A stretch of 64,000 bases of DNA from Owenia fusiformis. Taxonomy: Eukaryota; Annelida; Polychaeta; Sabellida; Oweniidae. The position numbers and the translations under genes were made by a program. A model generated the notes under the pieces. That model saw only the letters and a list, made by a program, of their open reading frames with translations, was not told the origin of the DNA and ran no database searches. The stretch is from contig CAIIXF020000006.1 of assembly GCA_903813345.2 (NCBI GenBank), positions 21,709,936-21,773,935 of the forward strand, in the 5' to 3' direction. Shown here piece by piece: positions 33,146 through 46,600 of this stretch (the first letter of the stretch is position 1; each line of letters starts with the position of its first letter).

Positions 33146-34240
33146 CGAGGGGTGATTCAAAAGTAATGGACAAAATTTTATAGGCATACTAAATTTCACC
33201 CAATCAGTCTAATTTTTTCACTGTGAATAGATCAATCAGTTCTCTACTTTGTGTCGAGTTCTCATTTAAATGCATTTGAAATTGTTTCAGCTATGCGTAA
33301 CCATGGTAACAAGGGTAAGCATGGATGGAATTGGTTTTTTAATGATAATTGAATGTTTTTGTCATTCTTGCTTGATTTCGTTTTAATGACTCAATTACCA
33401 CACATGATATGTCTAACAAGCATGGTAATGCAATTGTCAAGCAAGACTCACATGCCCATGTGTTTGCGTTTGGGTTCTAAATTCAGCAACCAATTGTGCT
33501 ATGACATCACAATGATATTTCTAAGACAGGCACTTCAAAAGAAAAGGAAAGACACAAAAGACAATCGCTTGTTACACATGGACAATGCCCCAGCACACAG
33601 GTCCAAGCTAGTTCAATCAGGATACTCTTGCAGCATTCATGGACATGCCTCAACTTACACATGCTCCATATAGCCCTGATACTGCTCCTTGTGATTTCTA
33701 TCTTTTTCCCACCCTTAAGATGGCATTAAAGGGACAATCCTTTCAGACATTAGCTGAGCTGGAAATGGCTGTACAAAAACAGCTGAACACCATGGCTGCT
33801 GATGGATTTGGGCATGTGTTCTCTGCATGGGTGCGCCGACAGAAGAAAGTAATTGAACTTGGAGGAGAATACATTGAGGATTGAATATAATTCAAATGGA
33901 TGATCATCAGGAATAATAAGGAATGATATGGATTATTATTGAACTTACTGTGATATGCTTTTCATATACATCTTGCATTGCAAAATATATTGCACCAGCA
34001 AACTTTTCATTGAAAATCCATTTGTTATTATGATGAAAATAGCCTTAAAAATGGATTCCGGGTGTATGCACCATGATCCAAGAGAAGTGCTCTATCTCAA
34101 AATGTATTTGCATTTAGTTAATAAAATTTTAACATCTAATAGATAATTGATTAATCTTTATTTGTACAAAGTTTCATTCAAATCTGGTAAAGGTAAGCGT
34201 GCCTATAAAATTTTGTCCATTACTTTTGAATCACCCCTCG
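33146..34240 (+). mobile_element. decayed mariner transposon, 1,095 bp, TA-flanked
   Basis: The first and last 41 bp are exact inverted repeats, beginning CGAGGGGTGATTCAAAAGTA, and TA flanks both sides (33144-33145 and 34241-34242). The interior is a damaged transposase gene. Confidence 0.92.
33353..33884 (+). pseudogene. mariner transposase remnant
   Basis: Recognisable pieces are LLHMDNAPAHRSKLVQ (from about 33572), with the second catalytic aspartate. After a +1 shift comes HAPYSPDTAPCDFYLFPTLK with the third, and then a C-terminal part ending GGEYIED at 33884. The N-terminal helix-turn-helix and first catalytic region could not be recognised. It cannot make an active protein as it stands. 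Confidence 0.85.
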
Positions 34241-34550
34241 TATAGTCATACATATTATAACACAGTTTTTTACGTTATTTCTAAAGATTTCGATTTTATT
34301 GACAAACAAGTTAGTCAAATATCTAAACCTTCACCTAGTTTTTGTGTTTTTGGAACAAGAACTTGTTTAGATGTGAACATTTTATGTTGGGCAAAAGATG
34401 GGGGGGGGGGAAATTGGGTTGGGGATCCAGTCAGTCCAGTGGAAAACTGCAATAGCAGCAACCTACATGTAAGAATATATTTTGATTTCCTAAAAGTATA
34501 CAGGGGAAATTGTATACCGCTTATCCAACAATATGAATGAACAATAGTAC

Positions 34551-34643
34551 AATAACGTAATTTCGAAGGGCAATATAGTGAAATATTCGACCGAAGGCCC
34601 AAGGTCCAATATTTCACTATATTACCCGCAGAAATGACGTTAT
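34551..34643. repeat. 93-nt near-perfect hairpin
   Basis: Arms of about 43 nt: left contains GGGCAATATAGTGAAATATT, right its complement AATATTTCACTATATTACCC, closing with AATAACGT and ACGTTATT at the ends and a loop around GAAGGCCC. Likely a tiny MITE; AGTA lies on both sides. Confidence 0.7.
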
Positions 34644-35606
34644 TAGTATTATTACCACCGTTAATGACCAGGGCTGAAAGAGCAAGAAAATCTTACGCAC
34701 TGAACGATATCTAATTTCCCGGGAAAATTGCCGGTCATTAATTGCATTCTTGACCGGCAATATGGACCACCACTATGACGTCACATATTGCTCAGGTCGA
34801 TATAGTAGAAGAATGCCTTCTAAACTAGCACTAGAACCCCCAGAACTGGCCCGGTAAGGTGGTCATAATTTAGATTATTTGAACCATACTTTTGATTTAT
34901 TAATCATATTGCTAGTAGTTCTTTATACATAATGTACATAATTTTAAGTTTATAACTTGACATTTAGAACATCGGCTTGATTGAAGAATATGTCGATATT
35001 TGCAAAGAAAATGTTGGATATATTTTTAAAAAGACCAATACTAGTTCTTTAATAATTATATGACTCAAAAGCAGTCGGATTGCTACGGTCACCGTGACAT
35101 TTGTAATTTGACCGTGTGATTATTGTTGTAGTAGAGCTTAAGCAAAGGTACATGTGTAATTGATAAGATAAAGCAAATTCTTTTGACTATATATTTCGAT
35201 TTTTGTTAATAAGTCACCTCACGGTAATAAATTCAATAATTTTTATACCCCTAATTTTTACATTTTCAACAATAGAGAACATTATGTAAAACGTGTAAGG
35301 TTCATCTTACGGTTCAAAATATATTATCTACAGGTCGAGACCTCATTTTGTTTCAGTAATTATTTTGAATAAGCTAACGTGCAAACGACATGGAGTCTAG
35401 TGTATATTGTATTGCCGTTTGTTTTGGAATATATTCGAAATTTAACGCACGTAACCTTAAAATCCAGACGCAGAACCACTCTTTGAAGGAGCCCCGTGTT
35501 CTTTCAAATGTGGACTGACGATTTCACACCATTTTGTAGCAGTTGTGGATTACTCATTCAAACAATTAATTTTTTAACGCAACAGGCATGTTTCTTCCCT
35601 AAACAG

Positions 35607-35749
35607 GGGATGGGACTCAGGGCCAAGTGCATTGCTCTGCCAGTGAGCTTGTAACACTAAGACGGGATGAAGCCATTACGATGCGATCACTAACTGGACG
35701 TGCTCTTAAACTTAAATGTGATGGTATTGTGATCGGATTCTTATTTTAA
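35607..35749 (+). CDS. possible orphan terminal exon
   Basis: A good 3' splice site (TTCTTCCCTAAACAG) is followed by 47 codons open to a TAA stop, with AATAAA at 35765-35770. The peptide (from GTQGQVHCSASELVTLRRDE) was not recognised. No upstream exon was found between here and the mariner. It may be chance or a 5' leader of the SLC4 gene. Confidence 0.2.
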
Positions 35750-36889
35750 AATAAGTGTATTTAAAATAAATATTTTCAATTATAATTATGAGTTAATTGT
35801 GATGAAAAAAACAATTGTATATGCCAATTTTTGACAATGATTTTGACAAATGATTGTTTAAAGGACAACACTCCGTTCGAAGGTTGAGCCGTCAACAGAT
35901 AGATTGGGAATAACAAGCTCTTGAGGATTGTCATCATACTCAGCCCTTGCAATGATCTAAGGCACCAAAATGGCATTTTTGTGAGGTATTACCCAACTAC
36001 AGCACAAATGAAGCCGAACACACTTTCTGGTTTCAATAATGCTCCGTGGTAACTAACGCCTTTATTGAGTGGGCGTGAAGCAAATAAAGATTGCTGAAGT
36101 AGCTTTAATATTGTAAGAGATTTGCATGACCAACCGTGGCTGACTGAAGGTCAATTATCACAAAAGATAACAGTACATTTTTGACAAAGTTCCCAGCAAT
36201 TTTAGATTTCACATCGAGATTCAAAGGTTCGTATGAATTCTCTCTTTATCTACGTTGTTATTTTTCATTTGCGTTATTTGGTATGAATGGTAAAACATTA
36301 TAAGCTTTAGCTCTTGAAATGCAAAAAAACAAAGTTAGAAGCATTGCATGTTGCTAGATATTGCTATATTTGATTGTATTCTATTTGTCAGATTTTATAT
36401 ATTTTAATAGTACTATACTAGGCTATAATGTTTCTAATTAAAGCCTCGGTCACATTTGCGGCCGCATCTTCGAAAAATCGATATAGAATTAAATTCTACA
36501 TCATACTGTTTATTCCTATATTTTATACTGCATATTTCTGATATATCTCTGATTTTGAGAAGGTACGGCCGCCTTATACGTATAATTTGAATTATCATAT
36601 CATTGCTAGAAATCGTGCGATTTGATTGGCTGATTCAGTACCATGTGATCAAAAATGCCGTAGCGTATTTTACAGTTCCCTCAAATTCTTTGTCCGCCTG
36701 GGAATTCTGACAACTGCACTGGACGAAAATAGAAATGTACTAAACAATGATACCTGTACGTAATTATGTTAACTGATCGATGGGTTTATGACATATTTAT
36801 TGATCAAAATAAATGTTCATAGGTTAAAACAAATAATCTATATTTCTTTGAAATGCAGAGTGATCGTAGAGAATGTCTAGCAATTATAT

Positions 36890-37007
36890 AATAAAACAAA
36901 TATTTCATTCTATGTTCGGGCAATACGGTCTTCGGACAACACATACTGCAAAAATCATTGAAAGATGAAAAGTATTGCCCTCCATAGAATGAAATATTTG
37001 CTTATTA
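36890..37007. repeat. hairpin with 36-bp arms
   Basis: AATATTTCATTCTATG with GGGCAATAC on the left pairs with GTATTGCCC and CATAGAATGAAATATT on the right, with a 45-nt loop. It shares GGGCAATA with the hairpin at 34551 and may be a related element. Confidence 0.7.
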
Positions 37008-37679
37008 TTTCATTCCGAGTTTTGATAAATTATTTTTATTGATATTTGACTACACGTAAAATTGGATTTTTTTTATTTATCAACTTTATAATTTAGTCCT
37101 GTATTGATATCTCCTAAAGTAAATCAATAAGTATTACTATCAAGCATTTACATCAACATCGGTCTCATATGGTTTTAAAATGCATCTCAATTATAACATT
37201 TGATAATTAACTATTCATCATTATTGTTTCATCTAATACAAGTTAATTGTTGAAAATAATGTCAAGTACTCAAGGTTTAACCTGGGTCAAGGTCAAGTAG
37301 CCAAACTCATTCTGATAACTGATGTTAACATCATGTCATGTCATATAGTGTCATGTCATGTTGTGTATAACTTTACTTTGATGTCAGCAAACATTGACAT
37401 TTACACGTCGTTTTCTATTATCTTTTGTTGTCATACTGTCTCACCCCTTCACCACAAAATGATAACGAAACAAGTTTAGTGTAGCAAAAATGAACTCATT
37501 TTAAGAATATTATGAAAGCATCGTTGCACAATTTTCAATATTTTCTCTTTTCCGACGATTCTCGATTCCGACATCATAACTAAATATCTGATATTTACAC
37601 TTCCAAATTACTAATGCAGGATTTAAGTCTATTTTCATTTATTTTCCTATTAGGCCAATGTAAAGCACCCTATAAGGAC

Positions 37680-40600
37680 ATGAATAAAAACAGTACCAAC
37701 GTGGAAAGGCCTACTTTTTCAATCAACGAAGTGGGTTCAGATTCAGAGATAGAGGAAAATGATTTTCAGCAAGGTAAGTAAAAAGTGCAATGAGTATTGC
37801 GGGGGCAGGCCTTTTCTCGGTAGGAGATTTAATGTTTAGAATACCCTACGGGGAAATATCGTTTTTCTGCAAATTAAATAAGACAATATAGAATACCGGG
37901 CACGTGTGAATTTAATATTGGATTCAATCACGATTCCATTCGAGTCCATGTCAAAGAAGCTTTATATATGAAAAGGATTACGGTATTGTTTTAAAAATAC
38001 TATGTAGTATATCTTCAAAACATGTGATTGCATAAACCTTCTTCTGACTTTGTTGATAAAGAATTGGTCGACGAGGATGATGGGACTGGACATACCCCTC
38101 CGCTATTCACGGAGATGCAGGAACTTATTCTTCTCTCGGACGATAGAAACGATGTGGAATGGCGTGAAACGGCCAGGTAATGAACTTGTATTTTACACTA
38201 CAGTGGTATTCTGATATGCTACAAAAAGAATTGAATAATTGTTTTCAAATAATTCATCATTTAGATAAGCATTTAGATAAGAGGAGATTTTTGGAAATTA
38301 AAACCGTTATTCACTCATCAAACATCTGTTCACCCAAGATTGCATTTTCAACATTTTATTTTACAAGATGGGTACGATTCGAAGAAAAGGTTGAATCAAG
38401 TGGGCTGAGGTGGTCCAAGCCACACGTTGCATCCATTTCCTTAAGGGCATTGACTGAACTGAAGACATGTCTCGCAGCTGACACCATTGCGCTAGAAGCC
38501 AACGGCACCAGCATGCAGACTACTGCAGGTACAGTATATGACGTTTAAATTGTCCAAAAGCATTTTGAAAATGGCCATAACTTACCTATTCAAACGCTGG
38601 ATTGATCTGATAATTCAGAATCAGTCAGCAGCCTTTGACATAGGTAAGCAAAAAATGAATCACACTAGCTATTTTGATATAATATTGCCATGCCATACAC
38701 ACTCATACACACGCTCTTCCATACATTGGTAGATAATCATTTCTGTTTTTGGGACTTGGTCTCTTGTGGCTTACTTAAATGTTACAACTAGATCATGGGT
38801 ATATTTGATCTCCTAGATTTTCTGATTTATCTTCTGGATCTTAATTCACATACTAACTGTAGCTTCAATTCCAAACTCAGTAATGATATTCTAGACGCAG
38901 TAGCTGATGATCTCTACCGCACAGGTGAACTGACAGAGGAAGCAATAGAGGAGATCAGACGCTTTCTGAACAAACCACACAAACATCAACACCAAGTCAT
39001 CAAACAGAAAGGAAGTAAGTTGGAAATAAATGGGTTTCCCTTGCTTTCCACATTATGAAACGGATTGTATTATTTCGCGGAAGAGCCGGTATTTGGAAGA
39101 AGGGAGCTTATTATCAAATGAGATTTCTGTACCGTTACAATTGATAATAAGACTTTTCTTTTTCAACTTCCGAATGCAAGGCTCCATAAACCATCCACTC
39201 TGTACCTTTCTTCCCCTCGGAAGAAGGAAGTATATCCGTTTGAAAATATCAAAACTTAGGAAAATTGTTTGATGACAGCAATCAGTAATAAGTTGAAATA
39301 TTTACATTTTATTTTCATTTTATTTTGAAGTAAGAGATGCCTATCCATTTTGTATTAAGGGGCCTTATCAAAATGTGAATTTTAATTTTGGTATTATCAT
39401 CGATCATTTATACGACAACTTTGTATTTGACTCAACTTAGTCAGCAAGTCCTCCAATCTCCAAATCGAGAAGATTTATCTAATTTTTTGATTTCAGAAAA
39501 GATGTCATTTGTGTCATTGGGAGATCAGCCTCTGTTGAAGAGAAACGCATCTTTTGGCGGGAGATCAAGCATCCAGGTTAGTATAATCCAAAGATTGATG
39601 ATGTCATAGGTTGTACTTTATAAAATTAGCAAAAAGTTAATACCATTTTTGAATGGACAGTTTGCTACCTACAACCAATGACATCATCAATCTGGCCAAT
39701 AAGTTCTAGTTTCCCTGATGGATCAAAAGAGGGCACGATTTATCGGAAACGTCTATTAAAACCCGCTCGTTGTTTTAATTGTGCAACTCTTGTACTAAAT
39801 CAGAAAAATGCAGAAACTCACGAGTTAACATTAAAAATGGAGATGCGTGTAGCCAGTCACGAGGCTGCAAGACAACTGTCCCGCAACCAATATAGACAAT
39901 CATTTTCCGTTGGCTTTATTCTGGCTGATATTTTCTTGAAAAAACACCGTTTGGAGATGCAGTAAAGACGGATGATCAGTTTAATTTTGTAAATGTAAAA
40001 ACCCTTTCCATCTTTCAGACTAGTCTTGAGAAGCAAGCAGAAGAACTGAGGAAAATAAATGTAGTAAGTTTTAATTATGAAGTGATCTTGTTGAAGTGAT
40101 GAATCATTCTTCAGTGTGAATCAGAGACAACCTGAACTGAAATTGATCAAACTTCATCGCAATGTTGAAGCCAACCGTTTCCGACTACATCTTGCAGTTC
40201 TTTACCAACACTAGTACTCAAAGCATTTTTAACCATGGTTCCAATGTATTGTTCTTATTTTTAAGCCTAAGCGATTTTGATTGACCGAGGTGAAAGGCTG
40301 AAAATATTGTCTATTCGTATGGAATGTAATATTTACAGTAATTGTTTCATAGGATAATGAATCAAACAAGAGATTCATGAAGAAGATCCCAAGCGACGCA
40401 CTGGGAGCTACTGTCCTTGTAGCAGGAGTAGATTTCATGGAGGAACCTATAGCAGTCTTCATAAGGTAAGTATTTGACCCCGGGGAAGTGATATGTTTGA
40501 AGTTTTGACTGACATTCGCCAAAACGAATTCGACCTGCAGATACTAGTGCTGAGGGGTATTTTGTGGTTTCTGGATATGACCGCGGTCAATATGTTGACC

Positions 40601-43600
40601 GACACTAGGGCTTGACGCCATCTTAACTAATGAACATTCAGTCTAACTGACCCACATTAGGATTGACAAGTGTTGGTCTAAAGCATGCTTTAAACATAAG
40701 AAAGAACCATGCATATTGATTTGTTAAACTTTAAACAGACTTTTGACAAATTCTAGATTCAATAATGCTTTTGAGATATTATCTCACTCACATTTTCTCT
40801 GGAATATTTCAGGTTTTCTGAGAGTAGATATGTCCCCGAACTGACAGAGGTGGACGTACCACTGAAGTTTGCATTTGTGCTTCTTGGCCCTATTGACAGT
40901 GAGTCGGTGTACAAGGAGGTTGGGAGATCTATGGGGACACTGTTTGCCTGTAAAGTAAGTTTACAGCTTATCCTGTTATCCAAATGCTAAATGTTTTAAT
41001 TTCTCAAAAATGTATGACCAGTTTCATCACTTCGATGCATATTTCAGAATTTCCAACGCAGTATTCTCAGTGCCAAGACGAAGGATGATATCCTAAAAGG
41101 AATCACAAGTTTTATGGACGATTCAACTGTTTTACCAGCATCAGGGTGGGACCACACTATCCGCATAGAACCACCTGCTAATATATCTGAAAAGGTAATT
41201 AATGTGACAAAATGAAAAGATGCACAAATGGGCGCTGGAATAATATGACATTGGATCATTTTCTGTTATGAAAGAAATACCAAACCCCAAATTTGTATTC
41301 ATGAATATTAAAGCTACATGTAGATGTTTAGTTTCGAAATATCACTTTCTTCGATATTAAACATTTGATTTTCAGACATGGACGCACTCGTTCCATGACA
41401 CACATGAGATCACAAACGCCGAACACGGAGACCCAACACTGAAAAGGACAGGAAGGTACATTTCCCCTCTCATATTTTCCTCTCCTCGACTCTAGCCTCA
41501 GTTCATGTGACTAAAAGGTCAAAAGGATTCTGCGTGTATCGGATTGGAGATGTGAAGATTTCTCTCGAAATAGATAACAATGCAGCAAATACTAGATATA
41601 GTAGAGCGATCTCGCCCTTTGAAATGGCCCAAACTATAAAGGTAAACCATTATTATTCTCCACTTGCAGGTTATTTGGAGGGTTAGTGAATGATATCAAA
41701 CGAAAGGTAAAGCATTATGTTAGTGACATTAAAGATGCTCTCCACATACAAACACTGTCTTCACTATTTTTCATCTACTTCGCCTGTTTGTCTACTGTTA
41801 TTACATTTGGTGGCATGATGGGGGATGAACTGAACAATCACATGGTAGGTGTTTCACATAACAAATATATATATATACATGTATAAGATATTATTGACTC
41901 TTAATTATGAAACGCTCAACACTCCAAACTAGGCTCAGCCCTTTTAGCCTAAAGGTCGTGAGTCGCGTGATATTCTATATCAAAACTGAAAACATATCGA
42001 AGTCATAAAATGATGTATATGAAATAAATCAGCTCAAGTATCAGTATCGTTCATGTTAAAAAATAATTTACATAATATGAGTGATACATATATATATATA
42101 TATGGTTATTTATAGGCAGCAATTGAAGCAATGATGGCAGCTGGAATTTGTGGCGTGTCTTTCGCAATTTTTGCAGGCCAGCCTTTGATAATACTTGGAT
42201 GTACGGGGCCGATCCTCGTCTTCGAGACAATTCTATACAACTTTGCAATGTAGGTAAACAACATATTCACATACATATTTCTTCACTTTCATAGAAATGA
42301 GAAGTTGAACTATGTGTCTTTTTAGCAATGACCATGTATGTACGTCTTACAACTATATTTTTAGTGTTGAGTTTGGGGTTTAGGTTTTTACGTCTCTCCA
42401 TTCCATTTTGATAGCTCCATAAAATTTGGCATAATATCTTTTATAAGCCCTTTTTGACTTGGTATGTTTTCTTTGTTTGTTCTTTCATAGAATTGATCAT
42501 ATATATTTTGCAATTTGGTTGTGTTTACGGTATGAGACAAATTGGAATTTTGCAATATCATAATTTACATCTGAATTTGTTCTTCCAGAGATAATGGATT
42601 AGCCTACATGAGTTTCAGGGTTTGGGTAGGCATATGGACCTCAGTTGTCCTTATCATAATGGTTGCATTCGACCTGAGCGTAATGGTGAAATATATCACA
42701 CGATTCACAGAAGAGGGATTCTCGTGTCTGATCTCCTTAATTTTCATAGTAGAAGCCTTCAAGAAAGCTATAGGTGTACAGAAGAAGTATAAAGTCAATC
42801 TACACCCACATGACGAGCTTGATTACAATTGCTCGTGTTTAGAACCTGTTGTAGATGTGAACCCAGGAACAGATGGTCCAATGTACAACACAACCGATAT
42901 GACAGCTGATGTTAAATCAAAAGATACTTACAAAACGGATCCCCTTGGGCTATTAGGAGGAAACGCCAGCATAGACTTCAGTAGCCTGCCCACTAAGTAT
43001 TGTAAGACATATGGCGGGGTTTTATTTGGAAGTGGATGTGACACTCCTCATTACGTTGCCGATGTGTTTCTTATGTCGTTCCTTTTGTTTCTGGGCGTGT
43101 TTATCATTGCTATGTCTTTGAGGAGCTTCAGAACGACACAGTTCTTTCCAAACATTGTAAGTGTTCTTACGATAATTATCACATTTGTGACATATGTTCA
43201 TGTAAATGTTCATGATTTTATATATATAATATCGATTGCACTACATGTATATATTAAAGCATTCACAAACAATAGACTGCACTGTTTAGATGACGTTGAA
43301 AATTTGTTGAATACAACACAGCACACCAGGATGACAAAAGATGTAATTTAAAGGGACAATACCGGAAATCGGGAATAATTCCTTAGAAAAACTTCAAAAT
43401 AAATCGTTGGTGCCTCAAACCTGCCCCTAAGAATGGCTACGACGTGAACTTACTTTTGTCAAAATACCGGAGCCTGAAAAAAATCACTCACCTAGATATC
43501 AACGAAAGAAGTGTCAGTTTCGTTCGACTGCGAGAGCAAAATTGAAGCTGAGCTAAACGGTTTTCGTTTGTCGTAAAATTGACCTCATTTAACTGCGCCA

Positions 43601-46600
43601 TCTGGTGAATGAATCATTGTTTCGTGTCATATGATTCGTTGTTTTGTGTCACGTGACCTACCTTTAGACCTTTTGCCACCTATCGTAAGTTAATCGAATT
43701 AAAATGAAATTTTTCGATCCAAGAAGAAAATTTGCACAAAAATTATAAACTCCGCTTGACATAATCTTTGTCACTCTATCGTCTTCTTGATGAGGCACAT
43801 CGGAACTTGGGATTAATAGCCATTCAACCAAGCCACAAAAAGTATGTATATTAGTTGTTCAACATGTTCAATTGTGTTAATATTTCCCGGAACTCGGCCT
43901 TTAATGCTAAAACATTTTATTTTTTAGGTACGAAAAACGTTAGCAGATTTTGCAGTGCCAATTGCTATTGGAATCATGACCGCAGTGGACATTGTCATAG
44001 GCTTGGGTACACCCAAGCTGGATATACCGGAAACATTTGCAGTGAGTGAATATTTGCTAGATGTGCTAAGACGGTTAAAATACACAATTGGGTAAAAGTC
44101 TTTATCTGCATCATCAAATGAAGCTTCTATAGCAATTGAAATTACTAAAATTACTATTATGTAGTACATGTAATATCCTCGGAACTCAGATGTCCAGAAT
44201 CCCAAATTTTGAAAATGTTAGACCCATTTTGTCCAAAAAGGCCTTTTTTGAGGCCCCATGGCCCCCTGAATCTGCCAGTGAATCCGCACCTCCTTCTTTC
44301 CGTAAAAATGAGACATTTTGGATTTTGGAGCCCTGCGTACGGAGGATACAGGGGCCAAGATACCATTTACTTTAATCCTACTTTGGAAAGAAGAGACTTA
44401 ATGCTAGTATATAGTCCTGTATTTGGAGCTACTTACCCGCAGTATTAATCCAATATTACTGTCAAGTTTGCTATTGTACAACAATTTGCTATTGTATGTT
44501 CAGATGATCGGGCATCTTTAAATATTTCATGTATACACGCGTTTATGTTCACCTAGCCCACCAGGTCAGACAGGGGCTGGGTAATCAACCCAATGGGAGA
44601 GAACCCCTGGTGGTGCATACTTGCAGCCATACCTCCAGCATTACTACTTGCTATTCTCATCTTCATGGACCAACAGATCACTGCTGTTATCATAAACAAA
44701 AAGGACCATTTACTTAAGGTACTTAACTGGGTTATTGTCGTAATCATCAGCCAATACAATACCTGTAAAATAATGTCTCTGTTAATAAGAACATCACTTA
44801 AAAACTACATACTCTAATGGGTGATAAGATGAATATAAAATTAATATTAGCTATTTTGTTTTCAAGAAAGGAGCAGGTTATCACTTAGACCTACTGATCA
44901 TAGCGGTTCAAGTGGTAGTATGCTCATTCCTGGGCATTCCTTATTTTGTGGCAGCCACAGTTAGGGCCATCAACCATGTCCTCAGTCTTACCAGGGAATC
45001 CGAGACATCAGCTCCCGGTGAGAAACCAAAGTTCCTCGGTGTAAGGTATGTGAAGAAATTATATGGTATATATTCGTTTTAGGATGATATAATTAGTAAT
45101 CATGTAATAGTATATATGATACTCATGACATCTTGCAGATATCAACGGTACCGTATCAACATACCGTATATAGACTGTTAATGTTTCTCCTATGACTGAA
45201 CATCCCATTCGCACTTACTTAAATCTATATATGTTTATATATTTTGCAGGGAGCAGAGAGTAACAGGAATATTGGCGTTTTTATTTATCGGTCTATCTGT
45301 ATTTTTCACACCAGTATTGAAGGTCAGTTATTTAACTATTCTTTCGTTTAAATGTGCAGATTGCCACTTTTACGTTGCTCTTTCTGGTATCGATCTAATA
45401 GTACCTTCAACTAAAATGTTCGTTTGTGCCTATGATTTCTTATGTTTCTCTTGTCATTTTTCATAACATTTCATCACCTTGCTTTTTAGTATGTACCCAT
45501 GCCAGTGCTATATGGCGTTTTCCTATACATGGGCGTGGCTTCTCTGAAAAACGTGCAGGTACAAGTAGAACACAATTTTATACACTTCGATTTCCACTCC
45601 TTTAATTTAACACGAGATGGCAACTATTACGTGACCATTGTGGATTCTAATAGTTTATTTTACAAAAGTCATAAGGAAACAACAACCCTAATAATGATCC
45701 AACGGGCAAAGAAATTGCCTTAAATGGCATCTTTAACAGTCGTTTAAGAATTTATTTCACAAGATAATGGGCCATTTGGTGTACCTTTTCAGCTCATATA
45801 CGTAATTTATTATGGCCAAAGATGGTCTGTGACTCACAATCCTTATTACGACCTTTTCCCGATCGATCGAGTATCAAAATATTGCTTGAATATACAGTAA
45901 ACCCTGTCTAATCCAAACAAATCTTTAACTAGCCGAAGCTGATCGGATTAGCAGTTAGCAGAAAAGTGTTCACATTGAGAGGTGTTCAGATTCTAAAGAC
46001 ATGTGCTCAGATAACAGGTTTTACTGCCTTTGTATCAGTCAGTCATTAGCTTCCCATCAAAGTCTTGAACAGAACTTTCGGGGATTATTGATTAAAACAT
46101 TTAGCATTATTAATAATTTCCAGCTGGTGCAAAGGCTGCAGCTCCTGTTTATGCCCTCAAAGTATCAGCCCGATTACGCCTACCTAAGGCACGTAGACAC
46201 GAAGAGGGTTCACATATTTACGATCATTCAAGTCATCTGCCTTGCACTCCTTTGGGTTGTTAAGAGTGTAAAGAAGATATCCATCATATTTCCCCTTATG
46301 GTATGTTCATCAATCTATTAACGGTCATTTGACCATTTTAAAAAGCTGTTATTTACCATTTACCGTCATCACTTTTGTTCGCCATTTTGTTTTTACCAAT
46401 AGACTAGATCTGAGAAATAATCTTGATTTATGTCATTAAGAATTCAAAATTTGAGGTTATATCAAATTTGAAGTCTACCTGTAATATTATATCAAGAATT
46501 GTGGTTTTGAAAAGCATTCATCAACTTTAAAAATAGTAATTTTCTTTGAAAATGTGACTTCTATGTCGAGGAGACTCCGTATAGACCCCATGTGACAAAA

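Noticed and set aside
37290-37300. GGGTCAAGGTCA upstream of SLC4 as a nuclear-receptor site
   Set aside because: A single 12-bp match in 64 kb is expected by chance and there is no supporting context.
38596-38644. Possible SLC4 exon between AATTCAG and GACATAG|GTAAGC
   Set aside because: In the phase required by the previous exon it hits TGA, and the flanking exons already join in phase without it.
44136-44448. Overlapping ORFs on both strands in SLC4 intron 14
   Set aside because: No start context, splice support or recognised motif; both frames arise from the same GC-richer repeat-like stretch.
45892-46000. CAGTAAACCCTGTCTAATCC resembling a pogo/Tigger terminus in SLC4 intron 18
   Set aside because: No matching inverted end or TA-flanked partner was found nearby, so it is too weak to call.
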